Assembly: GCF_019392335.1 (NCBI RefSeq) | Contig: NZ_JAHXRQ010000028.1 | Coordinates: 1 to 49,271, forward strand | DNA: 49,271 bases | Direction: 5' to 3' | Origin: Mameliella sp. CS4 | GTDB lineage: Bacteria > Pseudomonadota > Alphaproteobacteria > Rhodobacterales > Rhodobacteraceae | Part shown: one piece after another, positions 44,013 to 49,271 of the stretch | Numbering within the stretch: the stretch's first letter is position 1 | Layout of the letters: every line of letters starts with the position of its first letter | Translations under genes and position numbers: made by a program | Notes under the pieces: generated by a model | Databases searched by the model: none | Seen by the model: the letters and a program-made list of their open reading frames with translations, nothing else | Told to the model about the DNA's origin: nothing

Positions 44013-44053
44013 GGGGGCGGTTTCGGCCCCCGGCCCGTGAGGAGGCTGACGCA
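44013..44053 (+). promoter_or_regulatory. Leader hairpin and strong RBS before the ompA-like gene
   Basis: A GGGGGC / GCCCCC stem with a 7-base loop (44013-44031) is followed by GAGGAGG (44039-44045), 8 bases before a TTG codon. This RBS placement decides for the TTG start at 44054 over the ATG at 44000, which has no RBS. Confidence 0.6.
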
Positions 44054-44704
44054 TTGACCCGGAAATCCCTTTACCTTGCCCTGCCCCTGGCGATTGGCAT
44101 GGCGCTTCCCCTGGCCGCCCAATCCGTCGAACTCAAGGGCTTTCAGTTGCCCCCCGAACCAGACGAACGCGCCCGCGCCATGAGTGACTGCCTGGCGGGC
44201 ATCGCAGAGAAATGCGGCCCGCGCGTACAGTTGACCCGGCGCAGCATCGACCCCGCCAGCGTGCCGGGCACAAAGCCCGTCACCACCAACGGGCTGAAAC
44301 CCCGCCTTCTGGTCAAGGACCGGACCGAGGATCTGCCCGGCGCAGCCAAGCCCGGTCCGCTGGTCAGCGTCGATGTGGAAATCTTCTTCGACTACAACAG
44401 CGCGACCCCGGCGACGACATCGCTGCCCGACATCCAGACACTGGCCACGGCGATCACGGATGAGCGCTTTGCCACAAAGCGTTTTGTCATCCTGGGTCAT
44501 ACCGATGCGCGCGGCTCTGACCGCTACAACCTCGACCTGTCCGAACGCCGCGCCGAAAGCGTCCGGCAAAGGCTGCAGAGCCTTTCGGGCCTCTCTGCCG
44601 ACCGATTCATCTCGGCCGGGCGGGGAGAGAGCGACCTGAAGGATCCCGCACGCCCCGAAAGCGAGGTCAATCGCCGGGTACAGATCATCCTGCTGGACAG
44701 CTGA
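44054..44704 (+). CDS. OmpA-family protein, TTG start
   Basis: A 216-residue exported protein. The signal peptide (residues 1 to about 23, ending PLAAQS) is followed by a short region with an MSDCLAGIAEKCG Cys pair and a C-terminal OmpA domain (about 110-216) that binds peptidoglycan: IFFDYNSATP, GHTDARGSDRYNLDLSERRA and ESEVNRRVQI. There is no N-terminal beta-barrel; the protein is probably periplasmic and bound to peptidoglycan. The caspase gene starts 9 bases after its stop, so the two form an operon. Confidence 0.85.
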   Translation: MTRKSLYLALPLAIGMALPLAAQSVELKGFQLPPEPDERARAMSDCLAGIAEKCGPRVQLTRRSIDPASVPGTKPVTTNGLKPRLLVKDRTEDLPGAAKPGPLVSVDVEIFFDYNSATPATTSLPDIQTLATAITDERFATKRFVILGHTDARGSDRYNLDLSERRAESVRQRLQSLSGLSADRFISAGRGESDLKDPARPESEVNRRVQIILLDS

Positions 44705-44713
44705 GGACATTCC

Positions 44714-47700
44714 ATGACGCGTTTCCCCGTGACCATGCTGGCCACCGCGCTGGCCGCCCTTTTCCTGCCCACACTGGCGGCCCAGGCCGGGCCCTACGGC
44801 CTGCGCTCCGACATGAGCTGTGAGGCCCGTGTCGAGGTGACCGACCGCCTTGCCGGGGAAACCCGCGTCAGACTTGAGAGCGACAGTCTGGACGTGGGCG
44901 AACGCCTCTCCATCGACTGGGCGCGGCCCGGCTTTCCGGAACGCGAACCGATCTTCCTGATGGTCTCTTTCGACCGTCCCGTGCGCCTCTCGGGCGATGG
45001 CATGTATGCCTTGCTGCCCGGCGCCAAGGCGCCTTTTGACATTTCGTGGAACCGTGATCGAACCCGCGCGGTCATCCCCTACTACGGGCGCGGCATGCCG
45101 AAATCCGGCAACATCGCGGTCGAGCCGCTGCAATCCGGGCCACTTCGGGTGGATTGGGCCGTTCTGGGCCATAGCGGCTGTGACGAGCACGTGCAGACGC
45201 CCGGACAGGGCAGCGCCACCGTGACAGTCGCCACCGCGGGCCGGCCCGTGATCGTTGTCCGCGACAGGGTCACGGGGACGGCGCCGTCCAGCACGCTGAT
45301 CAACCGCGATGGCACCCGGCACCTGCAGCTGTTCGACGGACGCTTTCGCCTGACCGATGCCGCCACGGGCGCAGAAATCATGGACAGGGTCGGGGTTCCG
45401 CATTTCTCGCCCGCCGGGCGCTACGTCGTGTTGACCGGCGGCGACGAGGCCGGGATCTACGACTCGGTCGACGGCAAACGTGTGGTTCAGGACCAGGACG
45501 GTATGCTGGTGAATTCGGACTGGAGCGCGCTGATCTGGTCCCACGACGACAGTTTCGCCTTGCAGGTCCTCTCGGGTGGCGGTCTTTCGCGGTTCCACAA
45601 CTTCGTTGCCGGGCGCACCTTACTGGCAACGAACAACGGCTGCCGCATCTGCGGCGCGAACAAGAACCGCTACCTTCTGGAGCTGGAAAACAACGCCCTC
45701 GTGACCGAGGCCTACAACGAGATGACGGTCTTTCGGCTGAGCGACGGCAATCCGTTTTACAGGTTCATGCCCAAGATCACCGGGCGCGCGCGCGTGGATG
45801 CCTCGCACCGCAATCGCGCGCTCAGGGAAATCGGACGTCAACAGGCTGTGGTGGAACCGGCCATCGGGATCGGGCTCCGGTATTCCACCGAGGTGGCCAT
45901 CACGCAGGCGTTTCCGACCCATTTCTCTCAGTCTTACAAGTCAAAGGAAAACCAGATCATCTCGGACGCGCTGACGCCGTACCTCGTTGCTCAGCGCAAA
46001 CTGGAACCGCTGGCTGAGGGCGGCTCCGCGTCGCGGCCCCTGTCGGGCGGTGCGCTGGCGTGGCGGTCCCTGGACGCGGATGCGCCCGGGGCCGCTGACC
46101 GGATGCACAAGCGGTTGCGGGAGTTTGGCCTGCCGGTGGTCGCGGGTGAAGTCGTCGATCGGATCGACGTCGAGGAACGGTTGCCCAAGTTCGACGACCG
46201 CAAGAAATATGTCACTCCCGCAGATCGTTTCGCCGCGCAGGATCAACACGACCTCAGAGTGACCGAAGCCTATCGCGAATTCTGGACCGAGATCGCCACG
46301 AAAACAGGTGTCGATGTCACGCGCTTTGGGCGGCGGATGAGCCTGTCGTCCTGCAGCGCCGCCAACGACAAGTTGCTCGGGGATTTCCACACCCTTTGGC
46401 GATGGTCCTCTGGCGGGGCCGAGCATCGGCTGACCACATTCCAGTGCCACGAAGGCTCGGCTGCCTTCGCCTATCCGACAACCTACCTCTTTTCTTCCAA
46501 CATTGACGGCGGTGTCTCCCAGTTTGAAAAACCCTGGGGAACCGTCTTTGGCCTCGACCTGCGCAATGACGGCACGAACACGGCGACGATCTGCCCCTAT
46601 GCGATCGACGCCTGCTCCTTCCGGCTAAAGGCCTTCGGCGATTTGGCGATCCTGCACTCGCAAGAGGCGCTTGGCTATGCCGTGGTCGACCTGCGGACCG
46701 GCAAGGTGATTGCCAAGCAGTTCGATCTGCCGCGCGGCGATCTCTTTGACAACGTGATGATCACCGAAGACGGGCGCCACCTTGTCACGGTTCAGGAAGA
46801 CGGCAGCTTTTTCGTCAATCGCCTGTCGGATTCCCGGACGGTTCTGTCCGGTCTCTACGCGGATGACGAGGTGATCGTCTGGACCGAAAACGGCCACTAC
46901 GATGCCACCTCGGAAGGCGCCTATTTCGTGGCCTACACCTTTCCCGGCCATTTCGGCGAATACACTGCCCAGCAATTCGAAGGCTTCCTCAAGGTTCCCG
47001 GCCTAGCCCAACGCGTTCTGGCGGGCGTGCCTGCGCCGGACCCCGTCCGGATCACGCCACCCCCGGTCCTGCAAGCCTCGGTCATGGTCAACGGAACCAA
47101 GGTTCGGCTCGACGCGCGGGCACAGGCTTCCGTCCCCATCAAGGCCTTGAGCCTGTTTCAGGACGGATTGCGCACAGATGTCCTGCCCGGCGAAAATCTA
47201 CGCTTTGACTGGCAAGAGGATATCGAGCTTCTGCCCGGGACGCGCTGGATCAGCCTTGTTGCAACGGATGAAAACGATGTCGCCAGCGTGCCATTCAGCC
47301 TGGAAGTGAACGCAGGAAAGGCTCAGCGCCAGCTTCATGTACTGTCGGTCGGGATCAATGACTATGGGGATCCTGCCCTGAACCTGACGGCGGCGGTTCC
47401 GGACGCGCGCCTGGTTGCATCGGCCCTGGCCGGGCGTGCCGGGGAAACGGTTGAGATTGCCTCGGAAACCGTCCTTCTGGACGGAGAGGCCACTCCGGAC
47501 CGGATCCTGTCCGAACTGGCGGCCATCATTGAGAAAGCCCGTCCTGGCGACACGCTCGCGCTCTATTTTGCCGGTCACGGGCTGGACCTGGACGGGGGAT
47601 ATTACCTAGGCGCGTCCGGGACGACGCTGGACGATATCGCAGGAACGGCTCTGTCCTTTTCTTCGATCTCGTCGCTTCTGGAGGGAACGGACCTGCGCAT

Positions 47701-48085
47701 CGCTTTGTTCATTGACGCCTGCCATAGCGGACGCGCCGGTGAAGGCCTCTTCTCTACCAACGATCAGGTTGTGGGCGGGGCCATAGATCAGATGCCCTCC
47801 GGTCTTGTGGTTCTGGCCGCTGCGAAAGGGCGCGAATTCTCGCTGGAAGACCCGGAAACGGCGCAAGGGTTTTTCGCCCAGGCTCTTGCGGAGGTGATCG
47901 TCGGGAATGCCTACGACCGCAACGGAAACGGCCTGGTCGAACTCAGCGAGTTGTTCCGCGGAACCAAAAGCCTGGTGTCATCGCGCGTCCGGGATGCGCA
48001 AGCGGGCGTTCCGGAAAAAGACCGCCTCAGCCAAACCCCCTGGATGGCGCGCAATTTGATGGTCGGAGACTTCGTTCTGTTCTGA
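44714..48085 (+). CDS. Large secreted caspase-family (C14) protein
   Basis: A 1123-residue protein with a signal peptide (1 to about 25, cleavage AQA-GP). Residues about 30-800 are beta-rich with WD40-like segments (HFSPAGRYVVLTGG; NVMITEDGRHLVTV). A C-terminal caspase domain begins near residue 873 (QLHVLSVGINDYG); the catalytic dyad is His955 (YFAGHGLDLDG) and Cys1003 (FIDACHSGRAG). Residues 1068-1079 (DRNGNGLVELSE) match a canonical EF-hand calcium loop. The layout resembles bacterial orthocaspases. It is co-transcribed with the OmpA-like gene. The role is unknown. Confidence 0.9.
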   Translation: MTRFPVTMLATALAALFLPTLAAQAGPYGLRSDMSCEARVEVTDRLAGETRVRLESDSLDVGERLSIDWARPGFPEREPIFLMVSFDRPVRLSGDGMYALLPGAKAPFDISWNRDRTRAVIPYYGRGMPKSGNIAVEPLQSGPLRVDWAVLGHSGCDEHVQTPGQGSATVTVATAGRPVIVVRDRVTGTAPSSTLINRDGTRHLQLFDGRFRLTDAATGAEIMDRVGVPHFSPAGRYVVLTGGDEAGIYDSVDGKRVVQDQDGMLVNSDWSALIWSHDDSFALQVLSGGGLSRFHNFVAGRTLLATNNGCRICGANKNRYLLELENNALVTEAYNEMTVFRLSDGNPFYRFMPKITGRARVDASHRNRALREIGRQQAVVEPAIGIGLRYSTEVAITQAFPTHFSQSYKSKENQIISDALTPYLVAQRKLEPLAEGGSASRPLSGGALAWRSLDADAPGAADRMHKRLREFGLPVVAGEVVDRIDVEERLPKFDDRKKYVTPADRFAAQDQHDLRVTEAYREFWTEIATKTGVDVTRFGRRMSLSSCSAANDKLLGDFHTLWRWSSGGAEHRLTTFQCHEGSAAFAYPTTYLFSSNIDGGVSQFEKPWGTVFGLDLRNDGTNTATICPYAIDACSFRLKAFGDLAILHSQEALGYAVVDLRTGKVIAKQFDLPRGDLFDNVMITEDGRHLVTVQEDGSFFVNRLSDSRTVLSGLYADDEVIVWTENGHYDATSEGAYFVAYTFPGHFGEYTAQQFEGFLKVPGLAQRVLAGVPAPDPVRITPPPVLQASVMVNGTKVRLDARAQASVPIKALSLFQDGLRTDVLPGENLRFDWQEDIELLPGTRWISLVATDENDVASVPFSLEVNAGKAQRQLHVLSVGINDYGDPALNLTAAVPDARLVASALAGRAGETVEIASETVLLDGEATPDRILSELAAIIEKARPGDTLALYFAGHGLDLDGGYYLGASGTTLDDIAGTALSFSSISSLLEGTDLRIALFIDACHSGRAGEGLFSTNDQVVGGAIDQMPSGLVVLAAAKGREFSLEDPETAQGFFAQALAEVIVGNAYDRNGNGLVELSELFRGTKSLVSSRVRDAQAGVPEKDRLSQTPWMARNLMVGDFVLF

Positions 48086-48229
48086 CGGATTGCCGCGCGG
48101 GCCGGTCGGTTTCAATGGCTTTGGCAAGCGGAGAAAAGCATTTGCGCGCGTGGCAGATGGGTAACCCGTCCCAAAACCAAGGGGATGCGGACGTAGAATT
48201 TTCTCAGCAAGATACCTGATGAGATTCTG

Positions 48230-48286
48230 ATGAAGATGACGAGATTGAACGTACCACAGATCCTTGCGATCCTGCGCCAAGCCGAG
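48230..48286 (+). pseudogene. IS3 orfA N-terminal fragment
   Basis: ATG-initiated MKMTRLNVPQILAILRQAE is the usual opening of an IS3-family orfA protein (compare the family pattern RFxxxQIxxILRQxE). It ends abruptly where the sequence runs into the inverted orfB C-terminus. It could be part of the same IS type as the minus-strand remnant. Confidence 0.6.
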
Positions 48287-48384
48287 ATCCGCTCCTGGGC
48301 ATGGCGCAGGTTTGCGAACAGGTGCTCGTTGAGGCACTCGTCCCGGAGGCGGCCGTTGAAGCTTTCGACAAACCCGTTCTGCAT

Positions 48385-48424
48385 CACTGCCCGGCAGGGC
48401 ATTGCGAAGCAATGTCCCCAGAGG
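48385..48424 (-). repeat. Hairpin micro-element A (40 bp) inserted in orfB
   Basis: It splits the codons for Pro and Met in GKP-MQNGFVE. Read on the minus strand it holds CATTGC-TTC-GCAATG and ends TGCCGGGCAGTG. Removing these 40 bases restores the transposase frame across the junction. Confidence 0.85.
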
Positions 48425-48508
48425 GGGTTTGCCTGGCGCGATGTAGTGACACTCGACCTTTCGATCTTCCTGCCATTTCAGAATGGCATTCGACGTCAGT
48501 TCGGTGCC

Positions 48509-48552
48509 CCCCTCACGGCAGATTTGCCTTGCAAATCGTCTGCCGGGCAATG
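48509..48552 (+). repeat. Hairpin micro-element B (44 bp) inserted in orfB
   Basis: It interrupts VVSDN-GTELTS next to the catalytic Asp. On the plus strand it contains GATTTGC-CTT-GCAAATC and ends TGCCGGGCAATG. It shares ends with elements A and C but has diverged in the stem, and it has the opposite orientation to A. Confidence 0.82.
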
Positions 48553-49095
48553 GTTATCGCTGACCACCAGGCAAGGATACCCGCGCGTTCGGGCGATCCG
48601 ATCCAGCTCACGGGCGACACGCGCACCGCCGATGGAAGTATCTACCACGACGGCCAGGCATTCCCGGCTGAAGTCATCAATCACGTTCAGCACCCGGAAC
48701 CGACGCCCCTTTTCCAGCGCGTCCGACATGCAGTCGAGCAACCACCTCTGGTACGGGCCCTGTGGGATCGCCATGGGCGCCCGCGTTCCGATGGCTCGTT
48801 TGCGGCCGCCACGCTTGCGCAAAGTCAGACCCTCTTCACGGTAGATCCGATAGAGTTTCTTCCAGTTCACCTGCCAGCCCTCTCGCCCAAGCAACAGGTG
48901 CAGCCTCCGATAACCGAAAGCGCCGCCGCTCACCGGACAGCTCCTTGAGCCTCTCTCGCAACTCTGTGTCCGAAGGCCTGATCGATCGACGTCTGTAGAC
49001 GCGCGGGTCAATCCCGGCCAAGGCACAGGCCCGCCGCTGGTTGTCGTTCTTCTCCGTCACGGCCCAGTCCATGGCTCTCCGCCTTGCGCCGGGCT

Positions 49096-49271
49096 TCAAA
49101 AGTTTTTTCCCGGCATCTTCTTCAGCTTCGCGTTCTCGGCCTCGAGGGCCTTCAGCCGTTTGGCCTCGGACACTTCCATGCCGCCATACTTTGCGCGCCA
49201 CTTGTAAAACGTGCCATCGCTCCCACTCGGGACATTGCTGCGCAATGCCTTGCCGGGCAGTGGATGCCGTG
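49096..49271 (-). pseudogene. IS3-family orfA C-terminal part, disrupted
   Basis: The minus strand reads HGI, then a 41-bp hairpin insertion, then SDGTFYKWRAKYGGMEVSE and AKRLKALEAENAKLKK, ending MPGKNF with TGA at 49096-49098. The usual family ending has about 14 more residues between KK and GKNF, so a short in-frame deletion is likely. The N-terminus lies beyond the window edge. Confidence 0.82.
49222..49262 (+). repeat. Hairpin micro-element C (41 bp) inserted in orfA
   Basis: It interrupts HGI-SDGTFYKW. On the plus strand it contains GGACATTGC-TGC-GCAATGCC and ends TGCCGGGCAGTG. From GGGACATTGC onward it is almost identical to element A, in the opposite orientation. Confidence 0.85.

Larger units (their letters stand above)
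48274..49113 (-). pseudogene. IS3-family transposase orfB, disrupted
   Basis: The pieces in order read LLKPGARRRAMDWAVTEKN, RRRF-GYRRLHLLLGREGW, VLNVIDDFSRECLAVVVDT, CLVVSDN-GTELTSNAILKW, HYIAPGKP-MQNGFVESFN and GRLRDECLNEHLFANL: a DDE integrase core with the last Asp in VSDN and Glu in FVESFN. It is interrupted by one extra base near 48917-48919 and by inserted hairpins at 48509-48552 and 48385-48424. It stops near AWR at 48274, short of a normal C-terminus. Confidence 0.88.
48181..49271. mobile_element. Decayed, rearranged IS3-family insertion sequence
   Basis: The right end of the window is IS3-family (orfA/orfB type) DNA in several broken pieces. Most reads on the minus strand; a short orfA start reads on the plus strand, joined head-on to the orfB C-terminus at 48274-48286. 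The left limit is uncertain, and the element continues past the right edge. Its reading frames carry three hairpin insertions, a one-base frameshift and probably a deletion in orfA. The 95 bases between the caspase stop and 48181 hold nothing recognised. Confidence 0.75.

Noticed and set aside
44000..44053. ATG start for the OmpA-like gene
   Set aside because: No RBS, and it adds 18 charged residues before the signal peptide; the TTG at 44054 has a perfect RBS.
43895..45598. 567-codon minus-strand frame opposite the OmpA and caspase genes
   Set aside because: Antisense to genes with signal peptides and catalytic motifs; the product has no recognisable feature.

Overview
The window is high-GC DNA from an alphaproteobacterium, most probably a marine member of the Rhodobacteraceae (Roseobacter group). 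The evidence is gene order and family content: chvI-chvG-hprK-rapZ-EIIA-ptsH divergent from pckA, a gcrA cell-cycle regulator, etfBA followed by 3-hydroxybutyryl-CoA dehydrogenase, a pobA/pcaCHG cluster divergent from a PcaQ-type regulator, ybjN-proC-csaA, and an intergenic repeat module that I recognise from this family. Genus and species cannot be read from the sequence. No rRNA, tRNA or CRISPR array was found.

Layout. 1-5050: the first codons of tuf (minus), a small lipoprotein, a cytochrome P450, a three-copy hairpin repeat, PduO-type corrinoid adenosyltransferase with a HIG1 protein, an SDR oxidoreductase and a membrane-anchored SH3 protein. 5200-12700: parC, then two successive copies of a translationally coupled gene pair (DUF898/YjgN membrane protein plus M48 metalloprotease). 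13100-16710: etfBA, an unknown Rhodobacterales protein on the other strand, and hbd. 16790-19690: an AraC regulator, a ChvI paralogue with a degenerate receiver and a possible membrane anchor, and an acyltransferase. 19740-26170: the regulatory PTS and ChvGI cluster and pckA.

27100-34320 is an aromatic catabolism region. A secreted tannase/feruloyl-esterase-type hydrolase could release phenolic acids. PobA converts 4-hydroxybenzoate to protocatechuate, PcaHG opens the ring, and PcaC decarboxylates the lactone. A beta-keto acid cleavage enzyme (BKACE/DUF849) sits at the end of the operon and may act on the ketoadipate end of the pathway. pcaB, pcaD, pcaIJ and pcaF are not in the window. 34385-43930 is mostly housekeeping: proC, csaA, a KAS III-like enzyme, an MFS transporter, a variant metallo-beta-lactamase-fold protein, tdk, rimO, gcrA and an ABC-2 permease.

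44054-48085 is a two-gene unit encoding an OmpA-domain protein and a 1123-residue secreted caspase-family protein with an EF-hand-like loop. 48181-49271 is a decayed IS3-family element. Its transposase reading frames are interrupted three times by a ~40-bp hairpin sequence in both orientations, which looks like a very small mobile palindromic element. The strongest candidates for undescribed biology are this hairpin element, the OmpA/caspase unit, the duplicated DUF898-M48 pair, and the receiver-degenerate ChvI paralogue.
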